From: Phenylobacterium sp.
GTDB taxonomy: Bacteria > Pseudomonadota > Alphaproteobacteria > Caulobacterales > Caulobacteraceae
Length of the DNA: 64,000 bases
Direction of reading: 5' to 3'
NCBI RefSeq assembly: GCF_030681155.1
Contig: NZ_JAUXXE010000049.1
Coordinates: 1-64,000, forward strand
The position numbers and the translations under genes were made by a program. The notes under the pieces were generated by a model, which saw only the letters and a list, made by a program, of their open reading frames with translations, ran no database searches and had not been told where the DNA came from. Shown one piece after another: positions 1 to 8,387 of this stretch (its first letter is position 1; each line of letters opens with the position of its first letter).

Positions 1-33
1 ATCGGCCAGCACGGCGGCGGGGGCAAGGGCCAT
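1..33 (-). CDS. 5' end of an unidentified gene running off the left edge
   Basis: An ATG on the minus strand at 33 is followed by an open frame of 11 codons to the window edge (MALAPAAVLAD). A purine-rich AAAGGA sits about 8 nt upstream, a good ribosome binding site. The gene is divergent from the MarC-type gene. Too little is visible to name a product. Confidence 0.4.
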   Translation of the reverse strand, partial: MALAPAAVLAD

Positions 34-65
34 GGCGAAATCCTTTCAGGCAGGCGCGCGGGCGC

Positions 66-79
66 CCTCTCGCGAGAGG
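66..79. repeat. 14-bp perfect palindrome in a divergent promoter region
   Basis: CCTCTCGCGAGAGG is a perfect palindrome between the divergent partial gene at the left edge and the MarC-type gene. It could be an operator for either gene; no regulator is suggested by the neighbours. Confidence 0.35.
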
Positions 80-114
80 TCGGCGGGCGCTTCGAATTGG
101 GCTAAGACCGCTGA

Positions 115-807
115 ATGAGCCAGTGGGACTTCGCCGTCAACTTCTTCGTCGCGCTGTTCGCCCTGATCGACCCGATCGGCAACGTCCCGCTGTTCGCCGC
201 CGCCACCAACGGTGTGAAGAGCAAGGATAGCCGGCTGATCGCGGTCTATATCGCGCTGTTCGTCCTCGGCTTCCTGACCTTCTTCTACTTCTCGGGCCTG
301 TCGCTGCTGGCCTTCTTCGGGATTTCGCTGCCCGCTTTCCGTATCGCCGGCGGGGTGATCCTGTTCCTGCTGGGCCTGGAAATGGCCCGCGACGACTTCA
401 CCGCCACCTTCGCCAACGCCGCCGACGAGACCGGGCCGCCGCTCGAAGGCCGCGCCAATGCACGCCGCCGGTTCGAGCGGATGATCGTGCCGTTCGCCAT
501 GCCTTTGTTGATCGGGCCCGGCGCGATCTCCACCGTGGTCATCTACGCCAGCGAGGCCAAACGGTTCGGCGTGGCCGGCGCCGCCGTCGGCGTGGCGGTC
601 ATCGCCGCCCTGGCCCTGGCCACCATGCTCTGCTTCTGGGCGACCCCGATCATCACCCGTCTGCTCGGCCGCATCGGCCTGACCATCGTGGTGCGGGTCC
701 TGGGCCTGATCCTTTGCGCCCTGGCGGTGCAGTTCATCCTGGCCGGGATCGCGGAGTCGACGGCCGGCGTCATCCTGCGCGAAGCCGCCGCGCCCTACGC
801 GAAATAG
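115..807 (+). CDS. MarC/UPF0056 family integral membrane protein
   Basis: This 230-residue protein is almost entirely hydrophobic, with about six predicted membrane segments. The N-terminal FVALFALIDPIGNVPLF block is the hallmark of the MarC family, in which an early helix carries a DPIGN-type motif. A second related block (MPLLIGPGAIST, around residues 127-138) gives the usual internal pseudo-repeat, and a short soluble loop (about residues 95-120) joins the halves. MarC proteins sit in the inner membrane; their transport substrate is not established, and the old link to multiple antibiotic resistance in E. coli was not confirmed. Length is normal. No operon partner is evident: the next gene is convergent. 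Confidence 0.88.
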   Translation: MSQWDFAVNFFVALFALIDPIGNVPLFAAATNGVKSKDSRLIAVYIALFVLGFLTFFYFSGLSLLAFFGISLPAFRIAGGVILFLLGLEMARDDFTATFANAADETGPPLEGRANARRRFERMIVPFAMPLLIGPGAISTVVIYASEAKRFGVAGAAVGVAVIAALALATMLCFWATPIITRLLGRIGLTIVVRVLGLILCALAVQFILAGIAESTAGVILREAAAPYAK

Positions 808-814
808 GTCACCG

Positions 815-1618
815 TCAGACCTTTCCCCGGAACCGCGGCCCCTGCGAGGCCATCAGCGCCAAGGCCCACTCGTCGGGGATCAACTTGACCGCCGCGGCGA
901 TGGCCTTGTTCGGCGCTCCGGGCACGCAGATCGGACGATTGGCCTCGGCCGCCTCATAGCCGGCGGCGGCGACCTCGTCGGCCCCCAGCCACATCCATTC
1001 CGGAGCGCTGCGGCTGATCTGCTCGCGGGTGTCGTTGACGTCGTGGAATTCCGAATAGGTGAAGCCCGGCGCCAGGGCGCTGACATGGACCCCGGTTCCC
1101 TGGTTCTCCAGGTGCAGGCTCTGGGAGAACTTCACCATATAGCTCTTGGTCGCCCCGTAGAGGGTCGCGCCGGGGGACCCCGGAATCAGGCCCGCCAATG
1201 ACGCGACATTGACGATCCGGCCGAACTTGCGCGCCGCCATCCCGGGAAGCACCCGATGAGCCAGCTCGCTTGGCGCGGTCAGCATCACCTGCAGAAACGC
1301 CGCATGGGTTGTCCAAGGAGACTCCAGGAAGCCGCCGGGCACGCCGTAGCCGGCATTGTTGACGAGCGCGTCGACCACGCGCCCGTGCGCGGTGAGGTGA
1401 TCGAGGATGGCGCCGGGGCTTTCCGGCTCAGCCAGGTCCGCGGCGATGGTCAGGGTCTCGACCCCGTGGCGCAGGCGAATTTCCTCGGCCAGCTTCTCCA
1501 AGCGATCGGTCCGCCGGGCGGTCAGGGCGATATCGTAGCCATGGCTGGCGTAGATGCGGGCGAAGGCTGCGCCGATCCCGGCCGAGGCCCCCGTCACCAA
1601 CGCCAACTTTCGGTCCAT
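815..1618 (-). CDS. Short-chain dehydrogenase/reductase (SDR), classical type
   Basis: The 267-residue product begins MDRKLALVTGASAGIG, with the Rossmann TGxxxGxG nucleotide-binding motif at the extreme N-terminus. It has the NNAG element (LVNNAGYG) and the catalytic Tyr-x3-Lys (YGATKSYM) after a serine strand (VNVASLAG). I chose the ATG at 1618 because AAGGGG lies upstream and the motif then starts at the usual distance; a longer frame extends to 1675. Substrate cannot be deduced; relatives include general ketone/alcohol oxidoreductases using NAD(P)(H). It is convergent with the MarC-type gene, with only 7 nt between the stops. Confidence 0.85.
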   Translation of the reverse strand: MDRKLALVTGASAGIGAAFARIYASHGYDIALTARRTDRLEKLAEEIRLRHGVETLTIAADLAEPESPGAILDHLTAHGRVVDALVNNAGYGVPGGFLESPWTTHAAFLQVMLTAPSELAHRVLPGMAARKFGRIVNVASLAGLIPGSPGATLYGATKSYMVKFSQSLHLENQGTGVHVSALAPGFTYSEFHDVNDTREQISRSAPEWMWLGADEVAAAGYEAAEANRPICVPGAPNKAIAAAVKLIPDEWALALMASQGPRFRGKV

Positions 1619-1715
1619 TCCAGCCCCTTGGTTCGCAACCTGCGCCGAAGGTGGACAAAGCCTGCTGAAGGTCAAGCCGCCCGGCCCGCAGATGTCATTC
1701 TGTGCTCAGCGTCAG

Positions 1716-1735
1716 CGTGACGTGGCGACGTCACG
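1716..1735. promoter_or_regulatory. Perfect 8-bp inverted repeat upstream of kup (candidate operator)
   Basis: CGTGACGT-GGCG-ACGTCACG is a perfect inverted repeat with a 4-nt spacer, about 95 bp before the kup start and in the gap shared with the divergent SDR gene. Its size and symmetry suit a dimeric regulator. No regulator gene adjoins it, so the binding protein is unknown. Confidence 0.45.
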
Positions 1736-1830
1736 ATTGTACGGTTGTCGGATTGGGTGTATCGCGCCCGCCGCTGCGGCACTTGGGCCGCCTAGGGGAG
1801 CGTCTGTCCGCATGTTCCCGGAGACTTTGA

Positions 1831-3750
1831 ATGGCTGAAACAGCCGGCGTCGCCCAGGAGGCGACGGAGGAGTCTCACTCCGCCCACAAACAAGAGAGCT
1901 TCCGCGCGCTCGCACTGGGGGCGATTGGTGTCGTCTTCGGCGATATCGGCACCAGCCCGCTCTATGCGATGAAGGAAGCCCTGCACCATTCGCGCTCCGG
2001 CGGAACCAGCGAATTGGCTGTGCTCGGGGTCGTCTCGCTGGTGATCTGGGCGCTGATCCTGATCGTCACTATCAAGTACGTCGTCTTCCTGATGCGGGCC
2101 GACAACAAGGGCGAGGGCGGCACTCTGGCCTTGATGGCCCTGGCCCAGCGTCACCTGCCCAAGCGCTCGACGACGGTCTTTTTCCTCGGCGTGATCGGCG
2201 CGGCGCTGTTTTACGGCGACGGCATCATCACCCCGGCGATTTCCGTGCTCTCGGCGGTCGAGGGGCTCAAGGAAGCGCCGGGCGTCGGGGAAGGCATCCA
2301 GCCCTACCTCGTCCCGATCGCGGCCGGCGTGCTGGTGGCGCTGTTCATGGTCCAGGCGCGCGGCACCCACCGGATGGCCGCGCTGTTCGGCCCGATCATG
2401 GCCGCCTGGTTCCTGACCCTCGGCGGCCTTGGCGCCCTTCACATCGCCGATGACTGGTCGATCCTGCGGGCGTTGAACCCCTGGTTCGGCGTGCGCTTCC
2501 TGCTGAACGACGGCCTGGTCGGCTTCGTGATCCTCGGCAGCGTCTTCCTCGCGGTCACCGGGGCCGAAGCGCTCTACGCTGACATGGGTCACTTCGGTAA
2601 GAAGCCGATCCAGGCCTCCTGGCTGTTCTTCGCCCTGCCCTGCCTCGCCATCAGCTATCTGGGCCAGGGCTCCAATGTGCTCGCCCACCCCGAGGCGCGC
2701 TTCAACCCGTTCTGGGCGATGGTTCCGGAGCTGGCCTATTGGCCGGTGCTGGTGCTGGCCACGGTCGCCACCGTCATCGCCAGCCAGGCGGTCATCACCG
2801 GCGCCTTCTCGATGACCCAGCAGGCCGTGCAGCTCGGTCTGCTGCCGCGCATCGACATCCGCCGGACCTCCGAGACCCAGGCCGGCCAGATCTTCGTGCC
2901 GCAGGTGAACACCTATCTGATGGTCGGGGTGCTGGTGCTGCTGTTCACCTTCCAGAACTCCTCGGCCCTGGCCGCGGCCTATGGCATCGCCGTCACCGGC
3001 GCGATGTTCGTCGACACCCTGCTGTTCTTCGTCATCATCAAGTACATGTGGAAGCGCCCGACCTGGCAGGCCGCGCTGGCCGCCACCGCCTTCGGATCGC
3101 TCGACCTGGTGTTCATCGGCTCGAACCTGCTGAAGATCCCGGACGGCGCCTGGCTGCCGCTGGTGATGGGCGCGATGCTGGTGCTGATCATGTGGACCTG
3201 GACGCGCGGCGCCCAGATCCTGTCGGACAAGACCCGGCGCGACTCCGTGCCCCTGGTCGAACTGTCGGAAATCCTCAAGGCCCGCGCCCCGCACCGGGCG
3301 CCTGGCACCGCGATCTTCCTGACCTCCGACCCGACCATGGCCCCGGTCGCGTTGATGCATAATCTCAAGCACAACAAGGTGCTGCACGAGAAGAACATCA
3401 TCCTGACGGTGCTGACCGCCGAGACCCCGCGGGTGCGCGAGAACGACCGCATCCGCATCGAGCCGGTCAATGACGACTTCAAAATCGTCTACATCTCGTA
3501 CGGCTTCATGGAGAGCCCGAACATTCCCAAGGGCCTGGGCCTTTGCCGCAAGCTCGGGCTGAAGTTCGACATCATGGCCACCAGCTTCTTCTTAGGAAGG
3601 CGCTCCATCGTGCCGTCGGCGCAATCGGGCATGCCGCTCTGGCAGGACAAGATTTTCATCTTCCTGATGAAGAACGCCGCCAACCCCACCGACTTCTACA
3701 AGATCCCCCCAGGCCGAGTCGTGGAGCTGGGCACGCAGGTAACCGTCTAG
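1831..3750 (+). CDS. kup: Kup low-affinity potassium uptake transporter
   Basis: A 639-residue inner-membrane protein of the KUP/HAK/KT family, which brings in K+ by H+ symport. The family signature GDIGTSPLYA is near residue 37, followed by about twelve membrane helices to residue 450 and a cytoplasmic C-terminal domain (about 480-639) typical of bacterial Kup. Other conserved blocks seen are FYGDGIITPAISVLSA and the VITGAFSMTQQAVQLG stretch. Length matches E. coli Kup. The stop codon abuts the start of a small membrane-protein gene, implying co-transcription. A perfect inverted repeat upstream may regulate it. Confidence 0.96.
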   Translation: MAETAGVAQEATEESHSAHKQESFRALALGAIGVVFGDIGTSPLYAMKEALHHSRSGGTSELAVLGVVSLVIWALILIVTIKYVVFLMRADNKGEGGTLALMALAQRHLPKRSTTVFFLGVIGAALFYGDGIITPAISVLSAVEGLKEAPGVGEGIQPYLVPIAAGVLVALFMVQARGTHRMAALFGPIMAAWFLTLGGLGALHIADDWSILRALNPWFGVRFLLNDGLVGFVILGSVFLAVTGAEALYADMGHFGKKPIQASWLFFALPCLAISYLGQGSNVLAHPEARFNPFWAMVPELAYWPVLVLATVATVIASQAVITGAFSMTQQAVQLGLLPRIDIRRTSETQAGQIFVPQVNTYLMVGVLVLLFTFQNSSALAAAYGIAVTGAMFVDTLLFFVIIKYMWKRPTWQAALAATAFGSLDLVFIGSNLLKIPDGAWLPLVMGAMLVLIMWTWTRGAQILSDKTRRDSVPLVELSEILKARAPHRAPGTAIFLTSDPTMAPVALMHNLKHNKVLHEKNIILTVLTAETPRVRENDRIRIEPVNDDFKIVYISYGFMESPNIPKGLGLCRKLGLKFDIMATSFFLGRRSIVPSAQSGMPLWQDKIFIFLMKNAANPTDFYKIPPGRVVELGTQVTV

Positions 3751-4092
3751 ATGACCATTCTCAGCATAGCCGCCGACGTCCTCTGGATCCTGTCGCTCTC
3801 GATCATGGCCTCGGCCACGCGGACCGCCTGGATGCGCATGGAGCCCGACACCCGGGTTCCAATGATGGGCGGGCGGCTGTCGCGCAATGTCGCCCTGCCG
3901 CTGCCGATCGTCGTCGCCTTCCTGATCGGGATGGCCCTGCTTTGGGGACATCGCCACCAGACCCAGTTGGCCTACGACGTGATCTTCTTTGGCCTGCGCG
4001 CTACGCTGGCCGCTGTGATCGCCATGCTGCACCTGCAGTGGCTAAAGGGCGCGATGGCGACACTTCAGGCCGAAGGCGCCCTGAAGTCTTGA
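3751..4092 (+). CDS. Small hypothetical membrane protein downstream of kup
   Basis: The start codon directly follows the kup stop with no gap. The 113-residue product has three likely membrane segments (about residues 4-20, 48-66 and 76-97) and a short positively charged loop after the first. I do not recognise a family. The tight coupling to kup suggests translational coupling and perhaps a role linked to potassium transport, but that is inference from position only. Confidence 0.7.
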   Translation: MTILSIAADVLWILSLSIMASATRTAWMRMEPDTRVPMMGGRLSRNVALPLPIVVAFLIGMALLWGHRHQTQLAYDVIFFGLRATLAAVIAMLHLQWLKGAMATLQAEGALKS

Positions 4093-4160
4093 ATCCGTCG
4101 CGTCGGCGCCCTTAAAGGCGCTCGACAATCTCCTCCCACCGCTTTCGAAAGACGCCGCCG

Positions 4161-5390
4161 ATGGCCACGCCCCCGATCAAGAAAGTCGTCCTGGCCTATT
4201 CGGGCGGTCTGGACACCTCGATCATCCTGAAGTGGCTCCAGACGGAGTATGGGGCAGAGGTGGTGACCTTCACCGCCGACCTGGGTCAGGGCGAAGAGAT
4301 CGAGCCGGCGCGGGCCAAGGCGCTGGCGGCCGGCGTGAAGCCGGAGAACATCTTCATCGAGGACGTGCGCGAGGAGTTCGTGCGCGACTTCGTGTTCCCG
4401 ATGTTCCGCGCCAACACGGTCTATGAGGGCCAGTACCTGCTCGGCACCTCGATCGCCCGGCCGCTGATCGCCAAGAAGCAGATCGAGATCGCCCGGGCCA
4501 CCGGCGCCGACGCGGTCAGCCACGGGGCGACCGGCAAGGGCAACGACCAGGTCCGCTTCGAGCTCGGCTACTACGCCCTGGAGCCCGACATCCACGTGAT
4601 CGCCCCCTGGCGCGAGTGGGACTTCAAGTCCCGCGAACACCTGCTCGACTTCGCCGAGAAACACCAGATCCCGATCGCCAAGGACAAGCGCGGCGAGGCC
4701 CCGTTCAGCGTCGACGCCAACCTGCTGCACTCCTCGTCCGAAGGTAAGGTGCTGGAGGACCCGGCGGTCGAGGCCCCGGAGTTCGTCCACATGCGCACGA
4801 TCGCGCCCGAGGACGCCCCCGATCAGCCGACCATCTTCACCCTGGACTTCGAGAAGGGCGACCCGGTCGCCATCGACGGCGTGAAGATGAGCCCCGCCAC
4901 CCTGCTGACCAAGCTGAACCAGCTGGGCCACGACAACGGCGTCGGCCGCCTGGACCTGGTCGAGAACCGCTTCGTCGGCATGAAGTCGCGCGGCGTCTAC
5001 GAGACCCCCGGCGGGACCATCCTGCTGGCCGCTCACCGCGGTATCGAGTCCATCACGCTGGACCGCGGCTCGATGCACCTGAAGGACGAGCTGATGCCGA
5101 AGTACGCATCGCTGGTCTATAACGGCTTCTGGTTCGCGCCTGAGCGCGAGATGCTGCAGGCCGCCATCGACCACAGCCAGGCCATGGTCACCGGCCAGGT
5201 CCGGGTGAAGCTCTACAAGGGCAACGTCTCGATCATCGGCCGCACCAGCCCCTACTCGCTGTACGACCAGGATCTAGTCACCTTCGAGGAAGGCAAGGTC
5301 GCCTACGACCACCGCGACGCCGCCGGCTTCATCAAGCTCAACGCCCTGCGGCTGCGCGTCGCCGCCAAGCGCGATCAGCGAATGAAGTAG
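4161..5390 (+). CDS. argG: Argininosuccinate synthase
   Basis: This 409-residue cytoplasmic enzyme joins citrulline and aspartate using ATP, the penultimate step of arginine synthesis. The N-terminal ATP-pyrophosphatase loop AYSGGLDTS lies at residues 11-19. Later blocks typical of ArgG are visible: [47 protein letters not shown] and [14 protein letters not shown]. Length is normal for the family. It stands alone with its own upstream gap of about 70 bp; the following gene is convergent. Confidence 0.98.
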   Translation: MATPPIKKVVLAYSGGLDTSIILKWLQTEYGAEVVTFTADLGQGEEIEPARAKALAAGVKPENIFIEDVREEFVRDFVFPMFRANTVYEGQYLLGTSIARPLIAKKQIEIARATGADAVSHGATGKGNDQVRFELGYYALEPDIHVIAPWREWDFKSREHLLDFAEKHQIPIAKDKRGEAPFSVDANLLHSSSEGKVLEDPAVEAPEFVHMRTIAPEDAPDQPTIFTLDFEKGDPVAIDGVKMSPATLLTKLNQLGHDNGVGRLDLVENRFVGMKSRGVYETPGGTILLAAHRGIESITLDRGSMHLKDELMPKYASLVYNGFWFAPEREMLQAAIDHSQAMVTGQVRVKLYKGNVSIIGRTSPYSLYDQDLVTFEEGKVAYDHRDAAGFIKLNALRLRVAAKRDQRMK

Positions 5391-5396
5391 GACGGC

Positions 5397-5603
5397 TTAG
5401 CCGTCCACCTTGTTGTACGGATACTGGTCGCGGATTTCGTAGGCGAAGAACCTGCCTTTGGAGTCCGCGTCCAGGAAACTCCGGTGCACCTCACCGGGGA
5501 CGCCCACATAGACGTAGAGGTCGCCGTCGTTGAACGTGACGAACAATTTGGCGCGTTCAGCGTCGTAGTTGATCTCGCGGATCGCTTCGGATTCGACCTG
5601 CAT
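5397..5603 (-). CDS. KTSC domain small protein
   Basis: A 68-residue protein beginning MQVESEAIREINYD. The pattern (I-x-x-I-x-Y-D, then L-x-V-x-F-x-x-G-x-x-Y-x-Y-x-x-V-P, then S-x-G-x-x-F and a C-terminal IRDQYPY) is that of the KTSC domain, named for similarity to a C-terminal part of lysyl-tRNA synthetase; its biochemical role is unknown. The frame is open far upstream to 5891, but the N-terminal part there has no protein-like character, so the ATG at 5603 is preferred. It is convergent with argG, with a 6-nt gap. Confidence 0.78.
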   Translation of the reverse strand: MQVESEAIREINYDAERAKLFVTFNDGDLYVYVGVPGEVHRSFLDADSKGRFFAYEIRDQYPYNKVDG

Positions 5604-5735
5604 GGCGGGTCTCCAGTGTTCCGTGGACCGCAGTAGAACGCCTCGCACCGCTGTAGGAGTTCCCCAAAACCTCCAACACATGCCAAGCTCGCCGCCAACG
5701 GCGGCATTACCGCCGGGCGTTTGAGGGGGAAATTC

Positions 5736-6140
5736 ATGCAACCACACAGCTATGTGGCGTTGGTCACCATCGCCGCGCTTCTCGTCTATATCTGGATGGG
5801 CGTCCGGGTCGGTCAGGCCCGCGCCAAGAGCGGCGTCGCCGCGCCCGCCATGACCGGGGATCCGATCCTCGAGCGGCACATCCGCGTCCACTACAACACC
5901 TTGGAATGGCTGCCGATCTTCCTGGCCGGCCTGTGGCTGTTCGCCATCTACTGGAACGACCTGTTCGCCGCCGGCCTGGGCCTCGTCTGGATCGTCGGAC
6001 GGATCATCTACGCGCTAGGCTATGTAGCCGACCCGAAGAAGCGCGAAGCCGGCTTCATGATCCAACTCGCCGCCACCGCCATCCTGCTGTTCGGCGCGCT
6101 GGGCCGGATCGTGTGGACCTTGGCCGTCGTCGGCGCCTAG
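5736..6140 (+). CDS. MAPEG family membrane protein
   Basis: A 134-residue protein with four predicted membrane helices. The stretch ERHIRVHYNTLEWLPIFLAGLW is typical of MAPEG proteins (membrane-associated proteins in eicosanoid and glutathione metabolism), whose bacterial members are mostly uncharacterised and sometimes have glutathione-transferase-like activity. The ATG at 5736 has a strong GAGGGGG about 6 nt upstream. The gene ends with a 4-bp convergent overlap with the TauE/SafE-family gene. Confidence 0.87.
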   Translation: MQPHSYVALVTIAALLVYIWMGVRVGQARAKSGVAAPAMTGDPILERHIRVHYNTLEWLPIFLAGLWLFAIYWNDLFAAGLGLVWIVGRIIYALGYVADPKKREAGFMIQLAATAILLFGALGRIVWTLAVVGA

Positions 6141-6907
6141 CCGAACAAAACCACCGCTTGCCAGATGGCCAGGCCGGTCACCACCAGGCCGACGATCCAG
6201 GTCAAGGCCCGGATCGGCAGCACCTTGGTCATCCATCCAGCCAGGGGCGCAGCGACCACGCCGCCCGCGATCAGACCCAGCACCGACCACAGGTGCTGGG
6301 CGAGGTCGTCGGTTTCCCAATGGCCCGACACCAGGGCCGCCAGGAACGCCGCCGAGACGGCGGCCGCCACGAAGGCCTCGGCCGCGTTGGTGGTGCCGAT
6401 CGCCTTGCGCGGGTCAGCGCCAGATCCCAGCAGGGTCGAGGTCACCACCGGCCCCCAGCCGCCGCCGCCAACCGCGTCGAAGAAGCCGCCGACCAAGCCG
6501 AGCGGGAACGGCCCCTTCCAGGAGAACGGCTTGGGCCGCGCGCCCTTCCAGGCGCGGTAGAGGATCACCAGGCCCATCAGGCCCAGCCAAGCCACCACGA
6601 AGGGCTTGATCTGCTCGCCATCCACCGAGGTCAGCAGGTAGGTGCCAACCACGCCGCCGAGCATGCCACCGGCGGCGAGCAGCACCAACAGCCGCCAATC
6701 GACGTTGCGATGGGCGATATGCGAGACCGCCGAGGCCGCGCCGGTGAACACCTTGGCCGCGTGTACGCTGGCCGACGCCGTCGCCGGCGGCACGCCGTTG
6801 GCCAGCAGCACCGTGGTCGAGACCACGCCATAGGCCATGCCCAGCGCCCCATCGACGAGTTGGGCCGCAAAGCCCACGGCGGCGAATAGCCAAAATTCCG
6901 GACCCAT
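6137..6907 (-). CDS. TauE/SafE (TSUP) family permease
   Basis: A 256-residue inner-membrane protein with about eight hydrophobic segments and the two-half repeat of the TSUP family. Diagnostic stretches are FAAQLVDGALGMAYGVVSTTVLLANGVPPATASASVHAAKV near the N-terminus and VGGFFDAVGGGGWGPVVTSTLLGSG in the second half. Members export sulfite, sulfoacetate or related anions; the substrate here cannot be told. The upstream SD (TGGAGGG) suits the ATG at 6907. No sulfur-metabolism genes lie nearby. Confidence 0.9.
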   Translation of the reverse strand: MGPEFWLFAAVGFAAQLVDGALGMAYGVVSTTVLLANGVPPATASASVHAAKVFTGAASAVSHIAHRNVDWRLLVLLAAGGMLGGVVGTYLLTSVDGEQIKPFVVAWLGLMGLVILYRAWKGARPKPFSWKGPFPLGLVGGFFDAVGGGGWGPVVTSTLLGSGADPRKAIGTTNAAEAFVAAAVSAAFLAALVSGHWETDDLAQHLWSVLGLIAGGVVAAPLAGWMTKVLPIRALTWIVGLVVTGLAIWQAVVLFG

Positions 6908-7022
6908 CGTCCCTCCAGATCGGCTTGGCAGTTCACAGAGCTTTCCGAGCGAGGCAATGGGGATTACCTCAGGGCGGCGTCAGCATTTCTACGCTTCCCT
7001 CCCTGCCGAGCCCCCGAACCCG

Positions 7023-7652
7023 ATGGACCTGCCGATCGATCCCGCCCGCTACGCCGCCTTCATTGGGGTCATGGCGGTGATGGCCGTGACACCCGGCCCA
7101 GCGAACCTGTTCTCGATCGCCACGGGCGCGCAGCGCGGAAAGGGCGCGGCGCTGATCGGCGTGCTCGGCATGAACTGCGCCACCCTGGTGTGGTTCGGCG
7201 CGGCGGCCCTAGGCCTCGGCGCCCTGATCTTGGCCTTTCCGCAATTCTTCCACCTGCTGGCCTATGGCGGCGCGGCCTATATCGCCTGGCTGGGGATCAA
7301 GTCGTTGCGGGGCGCCTTCCAGAAGGACGCCGAGCCGGGCCATGGCGCTTTCAAGCTCGGCAAGTCGGCGTTTCTCGACGGCTTCACCGTGCAGATCGCC
7401 AATCCGAAGGCGATCCTGTTTTTCACCGCTGTCCTGCCGCCATTCCTCGATCCCAACCGGCCGCTGCCGGCCCAATTGGCGGCCTTCGCCTGCGCCACCC
7501 TGACGCTAGATATCCTGGCCATGAGCGCCTACGGGATCGGCGGCGCGGCGATCGCCTCGCGGATGAGCGAACCCCAATTCCGCAAGGGCTTCTCCATCTG
7601 CGTCGGCCTGCTGTTGCTCAGCGCCGCAATGTTGATGGCGACAAAGGCTTGA
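7023..7652 (+). CDS. LysE/RhtB family exporter
   Basis: The 209-residue product has the N-terminal TPGPANLF motif of LysE/RhtB amino-acid exporters (around residues 24-31), about six membrane helices and the central FLDGFTVQIANPKAILFF block, where NPK is highly conserved. Such proteins export amino acids or derivatives by proton exchange. The frame is open upstream to 6837, overlapping the divergent permease gene, but the ATG at 7023 puts the first helix at the normal position. Substrate unknown. Confidence 0.9.
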   Translation: MDLPIDPARYAAFIGVMAVMAVTPGPANLFSIATGAQRGKGAALIGVLGMNCATLVWFGAAALGLGALILAFPQFFHLLAYGGAAYIAWLGIKSLRGAFQKDAEPGHGAFKLGKSAFLDGFTVQIANPKAILFFTAVLPPFLDPNRPLPAQLAAFACATLTLDILAMSAYGIGGAAIASRMSEPQFRKGFSICVGLLLLSAAMLMATKA

Positions 7653-7756
7653 GGACCCTGGCGAAGGCGAACAAGCGCAACCATAATTAGGCCTACGTGT
7701 TACGTCACAAGTGTCGCCTTTCCTCGAGGGACGAGGACTTTCGGGTCAAAACCGCC

Positions 7757-8338
7757 ATGTCACGAAAATTCGCCGCCATCGCCGCCAGCCTCGCCCTCGC
7801 CGGCCTGCTCAGCGCCTGCGCGACCGCCACGCCCTATCAACCGAACATTCCGGGCCAAGCCACTTCGGGCGGCTACTCCGAACAGCGGATCGAACCCAAC
7901 CGCTTCCGGGTGACCTTCGCCGGCAACAGCCTGACCTCGCGCGAGACGGTCGAGGGTTTCCTGCTGTTCCGCGCCGCCGAGCTGACAGTGCAGGAAGGCT
8001 ATGACTGGTTCGAGATCGCCGACCGCAATGTCGAGCGCGACCGCCGCACCTATATCGAACGCGACCCGCTCTACAGCCCCTGGTACGGACCCAGCTACGG
8101 ATTCTGGGCGCCCTCCTGGCGCTACTACGGCGGCGGCTTTGGCTGGCGCAGCTGGGATCCCTATTGGGGCAGCCCGTTCTGGGGCGACCGGATGGATGTC
8201 CGCACCGTCGACAAGTACGAGGCCAGCGCCGAGATCGTGATGTCGCGCGGCGCCAAGCCAACCGACAATCCCCGCGCCTTCGACGCCCGCGCTGTGATCG
8301 AGAACCTCGGCCCGCGGATCGTTCGGCCTACGCCCTAA
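7757..8338 (+). CDS. CC0125/CC1285-type lipoprotein
   Basis: A 193-residue secreted protein. Residues 1-21 form a lipoprotein signal with lipobox LLSAC, so the mature protein should start at that cysteine and be lipid-anchored. The core (RFRVTFAGNSLTSRETVEGFLLFRAAELTVQEGYDWFEI) matches my memory of the caulobacterial CC0125/CC1285 lipoprotein family, of unknown function. The middle is rich in Tyr, Trp and Gly (about residues 105-150), giving an aromatic low-complexity section. The ATG at 7757 is chosen because it starts the signal peptide. Confidence 0.8.
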   Translation: MSRKFAAIAASLALAGLLSACATATPYQPNIPGQATSGGYSEQRIEPNRFRVTFAGNSLTSRETVEGFLLFRAAELTVQEGYDWFEIADRNVERDRRTYIERDPLYSPWYGPSYGFWAPSWRYYGGGFGWRSWDPYWGSPFWGDRMDVRTVDKYEASAEIVMSRGAKPTDNPRAFDARAVIENLGPRIVRPTP

Positions 8339-8346
8339 CCTTCTCT

Positions 8347-8370
8347 TCTCCTCTCCCTTGGGAGAGGAGA
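8347..8370. terminator. Perfect 11-bp hairpin between convergent genes
   Basis: TCTCCTCTCCC-TT-GGGAGAGGAGA is a perfect stem with a 2-nt loop, placed between two convergent genes. It may end transcription from both sides or be a degenerate copy of the intergenic CCTCTCCC/GGGAGAGG repeat also found near 29.5 kb and 62.9 kb. There is no T-tract, so intrinsic termination is uncertain. Confidence 0.5.
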
Positions 8371-8387
8371 CTTGACCGGGCGCGCGC

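Noticed and set aside
1792..3387. 531-codon open frame antisense to kup
   Set aside because: Composition is dominated by Gln, His, Asp and Arg repeats of the sort produced by reading high-GC coding DNA backwards; kup on the other strand is unambiguous.
4100..4130. Possible hairpin GTCGGCGCC...GGCGCTCGAC before argG
   Set aside because: The arms pair imperfectly, there is no T-tract, and it may be incidental to GC-rich sequence.
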